Source of the DNA: Sphingobacterium sp. GVS05A
GTDB taxonomy: Bacteria; Bacteroidota; Bacteroidia; Sphingobacteriales; Sphingobacteriaceae
NCBI RefSeq assembly: GCF_019969845.1
Contig: NZ_JAHXYR010000004.1
Location: forward strand, 558,001 to 622,000
Direction of reading: 5' to 3'
Length of the DNA: 64,000 bases
The position numbers and the translations under genes are program-made. Positions 1-10,451 of the stretch are shown here, one piece after another. The stretch's first letter is position 1. Every line of letters starts with the position of its first letter. Under the pieces are notes generated by a model. The model ran no database searches. It was not told the DNA's origin and saw nothing but the letters and a program-made list of their open reading frames with translations.

Positions 1-199
1 AGCGGTGTTTCCACGTCGCGATCAGCGTATCAATTTATCGGTAACCTAATCTTAATGCAAAGTTAATGTTTGTAAATGTCATTAAATGAGTGTTTTGTGG
101 TGTTTGGTGCTAATTGATCGTACTTCTTTATCGAGAAAGACGACAGGCATCTCATGAAATATCAATTTCGTAGCAAATAACAAAAATTGATTACATGAT

Positions 200-3004
200 A
201 TGAAAAGAACATTACTCTTTTTGATTTCGTTGATGCCCTTCTTTTTACAGGCACAACAAATTACAGGGACTGTCACTTCAATGACCGACGAGGTATTGCC
301 TGGCGCTACAATACAAGTGGGGAAGTTGACTGCACAAACCAATCTCGATGGCAAGTTTACACTGATTTTAAAAGAAAAGGGGCCTGTTCGACTTGCTATT
401 TTATACACCGGTTATCAAGCATTCGCGTTAGATACACTTGTTTCAGGTGAGGGAGTTCATTTGGGAATAATCAAATTGCAGCCATCCAATAATAGCCTAG
501 GTGAGGTTGTTGTCGTCGGTTCTTCAGCTGGTTCTCAGCTCAAGGCATTAAACATCAAAAAAACGGCAAATGCCATTATGGAAGTATTGGCGGCGGATGC
601 TATTGGTAAATTGCCCGATCGCAATGCTGCCGAAGCGGTACAACGCATTCAAGGGGTTTCCATTGAACGAGATCAAGGGGAGGGGCGATATGTTTCCGTA
701 CGTGGCACACCCATTCAGTGGAGTGCATCTTTGTTAAATGGGAACCGGCTTCCTTCCGCTAGTCTTGACTATGCAGATCGACGGATTCAGATGGATATTT
801 TCCCCTCAGAGATGATTCAATATGTGCAGCTATCAAAAGCAATCACTCCGGATATGGAAGGAGATGCGATCGGAGGGTCGATCAATTTTATTACCAAAGC
901 AGCTCCCTTAAAACGTACACTCCATATCAATGCGGCTGGCGGCTATAACGGACAATCTCAGCGCGGATCATACAACAGTTCAATCCTCTTTGGCGACCGT
1001 GTTGCGCAGGGAAAGTTGGGTTATATTCTTTCGGCAGTAATCTGGGACCGAACAGCTGCCCAGGACCGATATAACCTAAACTATGATTTTTCGAACAGTA
1101 ACGCTACGCAGGCTTTTTCCATTACAGATCTACAATTGCGGGATTATATTGCACGCCGGCGTACATTGGGATTTAATGGTGGACTTGAATATGCATTCAA
1201 TGAAAGGCACAAAATCATGGCTAAGGGACTCTATAGCGAATATATGGACGCTCAGCGTGTCCGTGAGAATTATTTCTATTTTAATACCAAAACAGCGACC
1301 ATAACAACCAGAGCCGCAGATTACCATACAAGCCTTTACTCTGGAGAGCTTAGCGGGCAGTCGAGTTTTTCAGAACGATTTGGATTGGATTGGGCACTGA
1401 GCATGGATAAGTCCGCTTTTAAATTTAAGGACCCCGATTACTATCCAATGGCAACCTTTTCCCAAAAGGTTGATTATGATGGCTTGGCTCCAGATGGAAA
1501 GAAATACCTCGCGATGGATTCACCAGATGGAACAGGGGACTATATTGACCATATCCTACCTCATCTTGCTTCCACTACAGCGATTAGCGCAGAAGTCATG
1601 AAATTAACACAGGTTGTCAATATCAGGAGCAAAAATCAAGAACGCAACAAGCGTGTTGGAGTCAACTTGAAATATACACCTAGCAATTCGTTGATCGTTA
1701 AATTTGGTGGAAAGTTTATCCACAAGGATAAGCAGGTAGAAAACCCCTATAGTATTTATGTGGCCGGTATCTCTGGAGCTGCTCCAACATTAGCCAGCCT
1801 AGGTACTGAACCCTATCCCTATCGGGGTGGTTTTTTGACCGAAATAGGATCGCCCTACAACAATGTGCTTATTGATCAGGTAGCTATGGCATCAGTGAGG
1901 CAACTTGCATCACCGGAGGGTATTGCCGAAAACAAGTTGTACCCATTCCGCGTCGATTCAGCGGGCAATGCATCAGGCGCTGCCAACTACTACAGTGGAA
2001 AGGAAAACGTATACGCAATTTATGGTTCTGCAGAATTTAAATTGTCAGAGCGGCTCACCATTATAGGAGGAATACGAAACGAGTATAACAAAGTTACTTT
2101 TTCAGGCAACAAAGTATCCACGCTCGCAGACAAATCGACAAAAGTAGAAGCAATCAATCAGGACAACAGCTATAATGCTTTTCTACCGATGTTGCATGTA
2201 AAGATCAATGCGACAAAGAATGATATTATTCGGCTGGCATTTACGCGAAGTTTCACACGTCCCGATTTTGGTAGCCTCAATCCGGGTACGACACAGGACG
2301 ATATCAACCGTGTCATCACCCGAGGTAATCCAAAATTGAAACCCACTTTCGCCAGCAACTTTGATTTCATGACCGAACATTACTTTGGCGGCATAGGTAT
2401 GTTTTCGGCAGGGGCATTTTACAAAAAGCTTTCCAACCTGATCTATTCCAATCAATCTACACAAGATATTGATGGTATTTTATTCAATGTAAATGAGCCC
2501 GAGAATCTCCAAAACGCCTGGCTGTTAGGCTTTGAAGCCGGCATATCCAAGCGATTTACAGAGCTGCCAGGAATATGTAAAGGATTTGGAGTAGACGCCA
2601 ACTACACCTATACAGACTCAAAAGCGAAAGTTCCGCGCTTTGACAAAGGAAAATTGATAGAAGATGAAAGTGTGATTCCTAAGCAGGCAAAACACTTGTT
2701 CAATGTCTCCTTGATCTATGAGAATAGCAAGTTTATGGCACGTATTGCCGGCAACTATAAAGGTAAATATCTTGATGCCATTCGTCAGGTCGCTGGACCC
2801 GAACATTACCGTTGGTATTCAAGCAATTTTTCGGTAGACTTTTCTTCTTCCTATAGTATCAACTCGAAATTCAGATTATTCGCCGAGTTAAATAACATTA
2901 CTGGAGCCCCGGTGCGCTACTATCATGGTGTATACGATCGTGCCGAACAAGCAGAATGGTATTCTGTCCGTGGTCAAGTGGGGATCAGTGCAAAACTTTT
3001 TTAA
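200..3004 (+). CDS. TonB-dependent outer-membrane receptor
   Basis: A 934-residue receptor that should import a substrate across the outer membrane using TonB energy. Residues 1-19 are a signal peptide ending in QAQQ. A CarboxypepD_reg-like beta domain follows (about 21-95). The plug (about 115-235) carries the IGKLPDRNAAEAVQRI and YVSVRG signatures of the TonB-Xanth-Caul type of receptor. The rest is a barrel that ends in the usual terminal Phe. The next gene, a secreted PI-PLC-like protein, starts 12 bases downstream and is surely cotranscribed, so the ligand may be a phosphodiester or lipid-head-group product; that is inference. The ATG follows a short AT-rich leader. No exact TAnnTTTG promoter box was found upstream. 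Confidence 0.93.
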   Translation: MKRTLLFLISLMPFFLQAQQITGTVTSMTDEVLPGATIQVGKLTAQTNLDGKFTLILKEKGPVRLAILYTGYQAFALDTLVSGEGVHLGIIKLQPSNNSLGEVVVVGSSAGSQLKALNIKKTANAIMEVLAADAIGKLPDRNAAEAVQRIQGVSIERDQGEGRYVSVRGTPIQWSASLLNGNRLPSASLDYADRRIQMDIFPSEMIQYVQLSKAITPDMEGDAIGGSINFITKAAPLKRTLHINAAGGYNGQSQRGSYNSSILFGDRVAQGKLGYILSAVIWDRTAAQDRYNLNYDFSNSNATQAFSITDLQLRDYIARRRTLGFNGGLEYAFNERHKIMAKGLYSEYMDAQRVRENYFYFNTKTATITTRAADYHTSLYSGELSGQSSFSERFGLDWALSMDKSAFKFKDPDYYPMATFSQKVDYDGLAPDGKKYLAMDSPDGTGDYIDHILPHLASTTAISAEVMKLTQVVNIRSKNQERNKRVGVNLKYTPSNSLIVKFGGKFIHKDKQVENPYSIYVAGISGAAPTLASLGTEPYPYRGGFLTEIGSPYNNVLIDQVAMASVRQLASPEGIAENKLYPFRVDSAGNASGAANYYSGKENVYAIYGSAEFKLSERLTIIGGIRNEYNKVTFSGNKVSTLADKSTKVEAINQDNSYNAFLPMLHVKINATKNDIIRLAFTRSFTRPDFGSLNPGTTQDDINRVITRGNPKLKPTFASNFDFMTEHYFGGIGMFSAGAFYKKLSNLIYSNQSTQDIDGILFNVNEPENLQNAWLLGFEAGISKRFTELPGICKGFGVDANYTYTDSKAKVPRFDKGKLIEDESVIPKQAKHLFNVSLIYENSKFMARIAGNYKGKYLDAIRQVAGPEHYRWYSSNFSVDFSSSYSINSKFRLFAELNNITGAPVRYYHGVYDRAEQAEWYSVRGQVGISAKLF

Positions 3005-3016
3005 AATATAACAAAT

Positions 3017-4219
3017 ATGGAATTCAAACAGATTATCCTAACAACGTTGTCCACCCTGGTACTAGGTACTGGAGTTATTCGTGCTCAACAATCCGAGCTG
3101 CCACAGCTAAATACACTAAAGATCAATCAGATTCAGGTGCTTGGTACGCATAATAGTTATGCTAGGCCTGTCGATCCACGTCTTGCCGCCTATGCTGACC
3201 CTATTTTTGCAAAAATGATGGAAAAGATGACCACATTAATCCCCGCGGACAAGCTTGCGTCATTTAAGGAGTTTCATCCAAATCCGATGACGATGAGCGA
3301 AGGGTTGAAATACGATCACCCATCTTTTGATGTACAGCTCGACAGTGGTATCCGGAGTTTAGAAATGGATGTTTATTATGATCCTACAGGACATCGTTTC
3401 AATAAGCCCGCTGGGTACGAGGTATTAAATAGCATGGGTGTTTCGGATCTGGCGCCCTATCAAAAGGAAGATTTGGAAAAGCCAGGTTTCAAGATGCTCC
3501 ATATTGCAGATTTTGATTTTCGATCGCATTATGCTACTTTCCGAGGTGGCTTGAAAGCGTTAAGAAATTGGTCCGACAGACATCCCGGTCATCTTCCGAT
3601 CTTTATTATGGTCGAAGCAAAGGACAAAGGCATACCAATCTTTCCAAATAGCGCTGAGGTTCTTCCATTTGACGAGAAGGCATTCGATCTGCTGGATGCC
3701 GAAGTTATCGAAATATTGGGAAAAGACAAGCTTATTACCCCAGATGATGTACGTGGACAGTATACAACGTTACGTGAGGCAGTGCGTTCTGGCAACTGGC
3801 CTACCATTAAAACATCCCGTGGAAAATTTGTTTTCTTGTTACTTCCTGCGACTGCTGGGATGAACCTGGAATCTGCTTATGTTAAAGACAGGCCCAATCT
3901 TGAAAAACGTATCATGTTTGTGCAGTCGGAACCCAATGATAGTTTTGCATCCTTTATCCTGTTGGACAATGCGCTAGTTCGTCAAAATGAAATTCAAAAT
4001 CTTGTAAAACAAGGTTTTATTGTTCGTAGCCGTTCAGATATCGAAACATACGAAGCAAAGATCAATGACTATACGAGGGCAGATGCGGCTTTTAATAGCG
4101 GAGCCCAGATTATATCCACCGATTTTTTTAGACCAGGTAATGGTTACCATACGTCCTATTATGTGAAGTTGCCTCATGGCAACCCCGCTCGTTCAAATCC
4201 TATCAATGGAAGAAGGTGA
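3017..4219 (+). CDS. Secreted Ca2+-dependent PI-PLC-like phosphodiesterase
   Basis: A 400-residue protein of the Ca2+-dependent phosphoinositide phospholipase C1-like family. A signal peptide covers residues 1-24 (ends RAQQ), so it is periplasmic or secreted. The first catalytic His lies in GTHNSYARP (H45). The metal-binding strand LEMDVYYDPTGH and the downstream HIADFDFRSHY motif follow, in the order known for this family. It probably cleaves a phosphodiester head group and passes the product to the receptor encoded 12 bases upstream. The gene ends at a convergent terminator hairpin. It is unrelated in detail to the PI-PLC-X protein at 25859. The family is clear; the substrate is not. Confidence 0.85.
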   Translation: MEFKQIILTTLSTLVLGTGVIRAQQSELPQLNTLKINQIQVLGTHNSYARPVDPRLAAYADPIFAKMMEKMTTLIPADKLASFKEFHPNPMTMSEGLKYDHPSFDVQLDSGIRSLEMDVYYDPTGHRFNKPAGYEVLNSMGVSDLAPYQKEDLEKPGFKMLHIADFDFRSHYATFRGGLKALRNWSDRHPGHLPIFIMVEAKDKGIPIFPNSAEVLPFDEKAFDLLDAEVIEILGKDKLITPDDVRGQYTTLREAVRSGNWPTIKTSRGKFVFLLLPATAGMNLESAYVKDRPNLEKRIMFVQSEPNDSFASFILLDNALVRQNEIQNLVKQGFIVRSRSDIETYEAKINDYTRADAAFNSGAQIISTDFFRPGNGYHTSYYVKLPHGNPARSNPINGRR

Positions 4220-4254
4220 AGCGTAGATGCGCAGAAACAATAAAAATAAAGAAT

Positions 4255-4292
4255 AAAATTGTACCGTTTCAATAGCGAAGCGGTACAATTTT
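4255..4292. terminator. Bidirectional terminator hairpin
   Basis: A 16-bp stem (4255-4270 with 4277-4292, one G-U pair) and a six-base loop, with A-run on the left and T-run on the right. It lies between convergent genes ending at 4219 and 4337 and can serve both strands. Confidence 0.85.
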
Positions 4293-4336
4293 TATTTGAA
4301 ACTTTTAAAACTCTAGTAAGCAATGATACTAGGGGA

Positions 4337-7207
4337 CTAAAAGCGAAAAGTGGCTGTTAGAAAGGATGCACGTGGTGGAATGGACACTGTCGCATAGGGT
4401 GACTGTTTTTGAACAGCGAGCGTATATTGCTCTTTGGTAAAGCTGTTATTGCCTTCCAATGTTTCCAATATACCTCCTGGTCTTACCCAGCTCATTACAC
4501 CATATGTATTTAATAAGTTATTGATATTGAGACTTAGTTTTACGCTTTTGCTGAGGTCATAACCCGCTCCAAGGTCAAATTGAGAAAAGGCGGGCAAGGT
4601 GAATGTGTTGACCACATTAGCTTGCCTTTTTCCAAGGTAGGACCAGGTGATAAAAGTATAGAATTTTCCATTAAGATAGGTGGGCGTGAGATTGAAAATA
4701 GCGCGAGCATTATTATCTGTTTCGTTGCCTGAGTAGGAAATCTTAGTATCATCTTCAGGTCCAGGATTATTGGCTACCCATGACTCGAGGTTAACTATTT
4801 TAGAACGTTGAAGAGTAGCTATACTACGTATGTTAAAGTGCTTGTCGATCTTCCATTCAGCTTCGATTTCCACACCTATCGTTCTATATTTTCCGTATAA
4901 CATCTCAGGTGTATAGAATCCGCCGCCGCTGGCTTGCAGAAATTGCCCGTTGGGTACACCGCTAAGAACACTATAGAACGGTGTAACAAAGATGTTGAGC
5001 GTTTTTGTTTTAGCTTTTAATCCAACTTCTATTTGTCTAGTCGTACGTTCTTGGGGGTGTAGCAGTCCTATTGTTTCAGGTCTATTGGTAGCGAAGTAAA
5101 CATCTAGGTCTGGTGCTTTTTTACCTTGAGAATAACGCCCATAGAGTGCAATATTGGTATTGAAGGTATAGTTTAATGCACCGGAAAAAGAAACAGTATG
5201 AAGAGTCTTATCATAATCTACCCTTGTTATTTTGTCAACAGTATTGTTGTCGTAAAACGTCTTGGGATTTCCATCTGTACCTCCCTGTAGTCCAGTTTTC
5301 ATATAGATACGTTCGTTATATCCTTTGATATTTACATTTTCATAACGGAGACCCCAGTCAAACGTCAACTGTGGATTTATATACCAGGTATGGCCAAAAA
5401 ATAAGGCCGCCTGATTTTGTTTGGCATTGAATGTTAGCGAGGCACCATTGTCGCCATATGCTTGCGCGATACCGTCACTGTTACTTATTTGATGTAAGCC
5501 CGTCGTGCCGGCGAGTGTCGCACCGGTAAACTCGAGTGAAATCAGCTGTGGCCTATTTTCAATTGTGCTAAGCGCAATACCATCTATACCTGAATAACGT
5601 CTTACATTTGAATAGCCATAATAACCCCCCAGTGTAAAATTCATCTTATCTGTAACCTTTTGAAAAGAAAACTGATCAACAAATTCCTTGACGTTATTTT
5701 TATATGCACCAAAAGTGGTCATAAATATGGAATTGGGCAGAAGGTCCTGTCCAGGCAGTTCATTCTTGTTAACTGTGTAGACTGGTAATCCATTTGAACC
5801 TAGCGTTGAAGTAACCTGCATAAGTTCGGTTCCTGTTTTGCCATTTTTGAAAGAATAGGAACCGATGCCCAAACCCTGTTGTCCGGTCATTAAAAAATAG
5901 CTTGTCATGTCCGTTGTACTCATTGCTGTGACAGCACCAGGTGTGTTATAGAGAATATCATTGCTTGAATAACGTGCCGCATTATTAAGGGTCCAGCCCG
6001 CACCCAATTGTTGTTCCCAATTGACACCACCTGAACGATATTTACTTTTGACTAGATTCTTTGGGTTAAAAGAAATAGAACCACCATATCTAAAATCCTG
6101 CGAGGTATAATCAACTGCTGGCATCAACACCGTAGCGTTAATGTCAAAACCTTGGGCCGGTCTTGGTTTGTCGAAATCTTTTGTCGGAATAAACTGGACA
6201 TAACCATTTTTGTCGTTCAAGTATTTCGCGAAAAACTTAAGTGTACCTCTTTTCAGTTTCTTGACTACATTCGCCTTGACCTGACCGCCATTATTCATGG
6301 GATATCCAGGATATCTGCCGCTTTCATCATATCTGTAGAAACCACCAATATTATAAAACCAGTTATTTTTCAATGGCCCACCAATATTCAGATCGACACG
6401 GGCATAACTCCGTCCATCGATCCCGACTAGACCATATTTTGTTCTCAGTTCACCCTCGAAACGATCCGTTCCAGTTTTGGATACGTAATTAAAAACGCCT
6501 CCGGGAGCATTGGCTGCGGTAATAGAAGCAGTTCCCCCACGAACAGCTTCCAATCGATATAAGGTTGCATCAGGACGGAGGAAAAAATCAGGACCATAAT
6601 TGAAATATGTCGTGTTGGTTACCGGTAAACCATCTTCTTGCATGGAAACATATTCGTAACCAAAACTACCATCTTGTGTCCCAACGGTGATGCCTCTGCT
6701 GGCCACGCTATTGCGTATTTCGCCTAGTGACGAATTAACAAACACCCCAGGTACATTTTTCAAGAGATCGGCAGCACTCAATGGGACTACCCGTTCTATT
6801 TGTCCGGCATCTAGTGTACTGATCGCAACGGACGCGTCCATACGCTTGCGTTTGTCAAAAGTTCCCGTCACAAACACTTCATCCATCTTGTTGTTTTCGG
6901 ATGTAAGTATCACTGTTGTATTTTGCCCAGGACTTGCCTGTTGCTCTTTGTTGAGATAACCGATGGAGGAAACTTGTAGTATAACAGACCTACTCGTTAC
7001 CCCTGCTATCTGGAATGCCCCCAGATGATCACTCACAGTTCCCAAATTGCTGTTTTTAACTTTGATGGTAGCTCCCTGTATCGGTTGTCCACCAGTATCT
7101 TCTATTTTCCCTGAGAGGATATTTGACTGTCCAAAACAGAAAGTAAAGGCGCAGGTCAAAAATAAGATGAGAAGATAATTTTTGTAATTTATTGATTGTG
7201 TTTTCAT
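4337..7207 (-). CDS. TonB-dependent receptor, siderophore-type plug
   Basis: A 956-residue outer-membrane receptor. I chose the ATG at 7207 because it opens a clear signal peptide (ends CFGQ). A longer frame reaching 7375 would overlap the upstream hydrolase gene and puts the signal peptide inside the protein. The order is CarboxypepD_reg-like domain (about 30-115), plug with YRLEAVRGG and APGGVFNYVSKTG, as in siderophore-type receptors, then a barrel ending in TATFRF. It is the last gene of the minus-strand operon that starts with an acyl-CoA ligase and includes three hydrolases. The operon may therefore import an ester-containing compound and cut it up. The ligand cannot be read from the sequence. 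Confidence 0.92.
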   Translation of the reverse strand: MKTQSINYKNYLLILFLTCAFTFCFGQSNILSGKIEDTGGQPIQGATIKVKNSNLGTVSDHLGAFQIAGVTSRSVILQVSSIGYLNKEQQASPGQNTTVILTSENNKMDEVFVTGTFDKRKRMDASVAISTLDAGQIERVVPLSAADLLKNVPGVFVNSSLGEIRNSVASRGITVGTQDGSFGYEYVSMQEDGLPVTNTTYFNYGPDFFLRPDATLYRLEAVRGGTASITAANAPGGVFNYVSKTGTDRFEGELRTKYGLVGIDGRSYARVDLNIGGPLKNNWFYNIGGFYRYDESGRYPGYPMNNGGQVKANVVKKLKRGTLKFFAKYLNDKNGYVQFIPTKDFDKPRPAQGFDINATVLMPAVDYTSQDFRYGGSISFNPKNLVKSKYRSGGVNWEQQLGAGWTLNNAARYSSNDILYNTPGAVTAMSTTDMTSYFLMTGQQGLGIGSYSFKNGKTGTELMQVTSTLGSNGLPVYTVNKNELPGQDLLPNSIFMTTFGAYKNNVKEFVDQFSFQKVTDKMNFTLGGYYGYSNVRRYSGIDGIALSTIENRPQLISLEFTGATLAGTTGLHQISNSDGIAQAYGDNGASLTFNAKQNQAALFFGHTWYINPQLTFDWGLRYENVNIKGYNERIYMKTGLQGGTDGNPKTFYDNNTVDKITRVDYDKTLHTVSFSGALNYTFNTNIALYGRYSQGKKAPDLDVYFATNRPETIGLLHPQERTTRQIEVGLKAKTKTLNIFVTPFYSVLSGVPNGQFLQASGGGFYTPEMLYGKYRTIGVEIEAEWKIDKHFNIRSIATLQRSKIVNLESWVANNPGPEDDTKISYSGNETDNNARAIFNLTPTYLNGKFYTFITWSYLGKRQANVVNTFTLPAFSQFDLGAGYDLSKSVKLSLNINNLLNTYGVMSWVRPGGILETLEGNNSFTKEQYTLAVQKQSPYATVSIPPRASFLTATFRF

Positions 7208-7233
7208 AGCGGTTATAATTGGTGATATCGACA

Positions 7234-8508
7234 TTATAACAGTGCTTGGTAAACTGACACCTTGAATTTGTCGCCGAGTTCGCTGTGCCTTAGTGGCCAC
7301 TGTTGTATAAATAGTAGTGCAATTATTTTTTCTCGCGGGTCCGCCCAAAAAGTCGTTCCGAAGAATCCACCCCAAGAGATGCTTCCTTCTGATAGACCCA
7401 ATTTCGCATTGCCTTCACTTGAAGTGATCTGAAAACCAAGTCCAAATTTATCGTCCCCCAAAGAAAGATGTCCGATCTGATTTTTGGTCATTATTTCTAT
7501 CGTATGTCGTGATAGTAAACGATGACCATTATAGATACCTTTGTTTAATAGCATCTGAAGGAATAAGGCATAGTCTTTTAATGTTGATACAAGGCCGGCC
7601 CCACCAGCGTAGAGTCCATTGTGATTAATTGGATAGTCAATAGAGACATTCGGAAAAGTATTGTCAGCCCATGGCATGACTGTTCCAGTTTGCCTATCTT
7701 CTGTGTAAACTTGGACCAGTCGATGTTGCTTTTCTGTGGGTAAGTCAAAATAGGTATCCTCCATTCCTAATGGTTCAAAAATTCGAGTTTTGAAAAATTG
7801 ATCGAGTGTTTTTCCTGAAGTGACCTCAACTAACCTTCCCAATACATCTATACTCAGACTATAAGTAAATTTTTCGCCAGGTTGGTGGATAATAGGCAAG
7901 GTCCCCAATTTGTTAATCATTGGTTCAAGTAGTAGGGGAGTTTTTGAAAATCCGGCGATGATACCTGCTTTGGCATAGATTGCTTGCATCTGTGGCGATC
8001 CAATTTGGGCGTAATCTAAACCAGAAGTGTGTGTAAGCAGGTCGCGAATTGTAATCTCGCGCTTGGCGGGTACAGTAGTAAAAGTACTGTCCTTTTCATT
8101 AAACTTATCTAATACACGAGGTTTCGCAAAGGAGGGGAGATAGCGTGAGATTGGATCATCTAATAAAAATTTACCTTCTTCATAGAGCATCATAACGGCG
8201 GTGCTTGTAATCGCCTTTGTCTGCGAAGCGATCCGGAAGATCGCATCCTTGTCCAAACTCTTTTTGGGTTTTATCCGATCTACTCCAAAAGCCTTATGAT
8301 AAACGGTGTTTCCATGATGAATCAATAGAGCAGCTGCACCTTTGATCCAACTACTGTCGACATACTGTTGTAATAACAGATCGATACGTTGGAGGCGCTC
8401 TTGGGAAAATCCATGGATTGTTTTTTCAAGATTACCTTCTTTGCCAGGTACTTGCGCAAAAGATAGCAAGGGCAGCAAGGCATAAATTAAATAAATAGCT
8501 ATTTTCAT
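7234..8508 (-). CDS. Serine hydrolase, class C beta-lactamase fold
   Basis: A 424-residue exported hydrolase of the beta-lactamase/penicillin-binding family (EstB-like esterases, peptidases). Signal peptide 1-18 (LLSFAQ). The nucleophile motif SxxK is SQTK within FRIASQTKAIT (about residue 95). YSLS is the Tyr motif (about 215). The third, HxG/KTG-type motif near the C terminus is not obvious; SWGGFFGT sits about where it belongs. Tandem with the receptor gene 26 bases downstream. It more likely cleaves an ester or small peptide than an antibiotic, since its context is uptake genes. Confidence 0.88.
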   Translation of the reverse strand: MKIAIYLIYALLPLLSFAQVPGKEGNLEKTIHGFSQERLQRIDLLLQQYVDSSWIKGAAALLIHHGNTVYHKAFGVDRIKPKKSLDKDAIFRIASQTKAITSTAVMMLYEEGKFLLDDPISRYLPSFAKPRVLDKFNEKDSTFTTVPAKREITIRDLLTHTSGLDYAQIGSPQMQAIYAKAGIIAGFSKTPLLLEPMINKLGTLPIIHQPGEKFTYSLSIDVLGRLVEVTSGKTLDQFFKTRIFEPLGMEDTYFDLPTEKQHRLVQVYTEDRQTGTVMPWADNTFPNVSIDYPINHNGLYAGGAGLVSTLKDYALFLQMLLNKGIYNGHRLLSRHTIEIMTKNQIGHLSLGDDKFGLGFQITSSEGNAKLGLSEGSISWGGFFGTTFWADPREKIIALLFIQQWPLRHSELGDKFKVSVYQALL

Positions 8509-8537
8509 CTTTTTCTGAGCGAAGTAATTTTTGAAAA

Positions 8538-9560
8538 TTATTTTATAGGTTTATAGAAGTATTCATACATAAAATTGTATAATTCTGGAAATACCCTATC
8601 AGGCAATAAACCATGTGGATAACCGGGAAAATTATGCAGTTCTACTGGAATACCCACTTTGATCAGTTTAACACCTAAATCCAATCCACCATCACGCAGA
8701 GGGTCTACACCACAGGTTGCAATATATGTAGGAGGTAACTGGCTGAAATTATCGGTCATTCCGGGCAATACATTCTTAGGGATATTGGAGGCATAATCTT
8801 TGCCTATATACAGTTTCAATAGGTAGGGGATATCAGCTCCTTTCACGCCTGGTATTTGCCAGAGCTCACGTACGGAAACATGGTTTGTATCTATATCTGC
8901 AGGAGGAAAAAATAGAGCCTGAAGGGCGATTTTTGGTCCCTTTCGTTCGCGATTCAATAAAGTCATGCTACCAGCAACACCAGCTCCAGCGCTACCGCCA
9001 CCCAAACCTATTCGTGTTGTATCCCCCTGAAAATTTTTCGCATTCTTAATACTCCATAGAAAAACAGCATACGCATCGTGAACTGCGGCTGGGTAAGGAT
9101 GTTCAGGTGCAAGTCGATAATCTACCGAAATAACGACAACCTTTCCCCGTATTGCTATATTTGCACAATGCTTATGGTCACCGTTCAGATTTCCATAGAC
9201 AAATCCACCTCCATGAAACCATAAGAAGATTGGGGCAGTAGTAATATATTTGGGTTTGTAGATCCTAACTGGAATGTCAGGATCACCCGCCTTCAAACCG
9301 GGGACATTGCGATATGTTATCTCCACACTATCTGCATTGGTTAATAGCGGTATAGTGGATTGCTTTTCTTTCTCCCTTACGGACTTGATATTTTCATAGT
9401 CCAACTGCGTGAGGGGCATCAATGCCAATGGAGCGTATTTGGGGAGAAGTCTCTGACTTACTTCTTGAGGAGTAAGCGGGCGGATTGAGTGTTTATCTTG
9501 TGCCCGAATCCCCAAGAGATGAACAAAGACCAAATATGTGATAAAAATAATCTTTTTCAT
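8538..9560 (-). CDS. Alpha/beta hydrolase, hormone-sensitive-lipase family
   Basis: A 340-residue exported esterase or lipase. The oxyanion motif HGGGF (near residue 115) and the nucleophile elbow GGGSAG place it in the HSL/family IV group. YRLAPEHPYPA between them is typical. The acid (CGVDPLRD) and His (GYPHG) complete the triad. The ATG at 9560 starts a clean signal peptide (ends GIRAQ). An ATG at 9581 would add seven residues and overlap the upstream gene. Located in the ligase-hydrolase-receptor operon. Confidence 0.9.
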   Translation of the reverse strand: MKKIIFITYLVFVHLLGIRAQDKHSIRPLTPQEVSQRLLPKYAPLALMPLTQLDYENIKSVREKEKQSTIPLLTNADSVEITYRNVPGLKAGDPDIPVRIYKPKYITTAPIFLWFHGGGFVYGNLNGDHKHCANIAIRGKVVVISVDYRLAPEHPYPAAVHDAYAVFLWSIKNAKNFQGDTTRIGLGGGSAGAGVAGSMTLLNRERKGPKIALQALFFPPADIDTNHVSVRELWQIPGVKGADIPYLLKLYIGKDYASNIPKNVLPGMTDNFSQLPPTYIATCGVDPLRDGGLDLGVKLIKVGIPVELHNFPGYPHGLLPDRVFPELYNFMYEYFYKPIK

Positions 9561-9570
9561 ATGTATATTT

Positions 9571-10431
9571 TTAGTGACCATACTGTTTTATCCATTGTAT
9601 TGCTGCTCCGTATACACGTTTTCGAGCGTTCTTATCCGTCATATTCAAATCATGACCAGCGCCTTCTATACGGACAAGTTCATGCACAATTTTCCTATTG
9701 GAAAGCGAATCGCTGAGCTGTTGGGACTGTGAAAAGTCGACGACTGGATCTGCTGTACCATGTACTATCAGCACAGGGATATCTTTGATGTGTTTTATGG
9801 GACTAGACTTGTAAAAGCTAATGTCCAATGGTTGACCTGACTCATAAGTATGCCCTGTCATTTTTTCAATGACATCTTTTAGTCCGACTTTTTCTGAATA
9901 AGCAAGTGTCGTGGTATCAGTTAAATTGACAGGACCACAAAATTCAACAATGGTTTTAATCCGCTTGGACGATGTATAGCCATACAAGAGCGCCAAATGG
10001 GCACCGGAGCTGACCCCGGTCATTGTAAAACCATCTTTACGCGTGTTCCACTCCGAGGAATGGGCTATACAATAATCCAGGGCTTGATCTATATCAGCTA
10101 ACATCTGTTGATAATGAATAGCCGCATGATCTGCATATCTATGATTGATACTAACAACAGCTATACCATGTTGAAATAAAGTATCCTGATAGTCCCGTAT
10201 ATATTCTTTACCAGCCATTGTCCATGCTCCGCCATGGATCAGCAGGACAAAAGGTGTATTTTTATTCCTTTTAGCTGGAAGGAATACATCCATGATCTGG
10301 CGTTCGTGTTTGCCATAAGCAACATCCATTAGCCGGCTTTCTTGTTGTTGAGGAAGCTGTTGTATAGGTTTGCTGCTTTTGCATCCAAATAAGGTTAACA
10401 AACTGATCAGTAATAGCAGATTTCTTTTCAT
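9571..10431 (-). CDS. Alpha/beta hydrolase lipoprotein
   Basis: A 286-residue lipoprotein esterase. The lipobox LTLFGC puts Cys at residue 17. HGGAW is the oxyanion motif, GVSSGA the nucleophile elbow, and VHGTADPVV and GAGHD supply Asp and His. It resembles BD-FAE/carboxylesterase-type enzymes. It sits 20 bases after the acyl-CoA ligase and about 10 bases before the next hydrolase. Two different esterases and a beta-lactamase-fold hydrolase in one operon suggest stepwise cleavage of a multi-ester substrate; this is inference. Confidence 0.88.
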   Translation of the reverse strand: MKRNLLLLISLLTLFGCKSSKPIQQLPQQQESRLMDVAYGKHERQIMDVFLPAKRNKNTPFVLLIHGGAWTMAGKEYIRDYQDTLFQHGIAVVSINHRYADHAAIHYQQMLADIDQALDYCIAHSSEWNTRKDGFTMTGVSSGAHLALLYGYTSSKRIKTIVEFCGPVNLTDTTTLAYSEKVGLKDVIEKMTGHTYESGQPLDISFYKSSPIKHIKDIPVLIVHGTADPVVDFSQSQQLSDSLSNRKIVHELVRIEGAGHDLNMTDKNARKRVYGAAIQWIKQYGH

Positions 10432-10451
10432 TGTTACAATATTTTAGTCAG

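Noticed and set aside
7208..7375. Longer N terminus for the 4337 receptor
   Set aside because: It would overlap the upstream hydrolase gene and bury the signal peptide.
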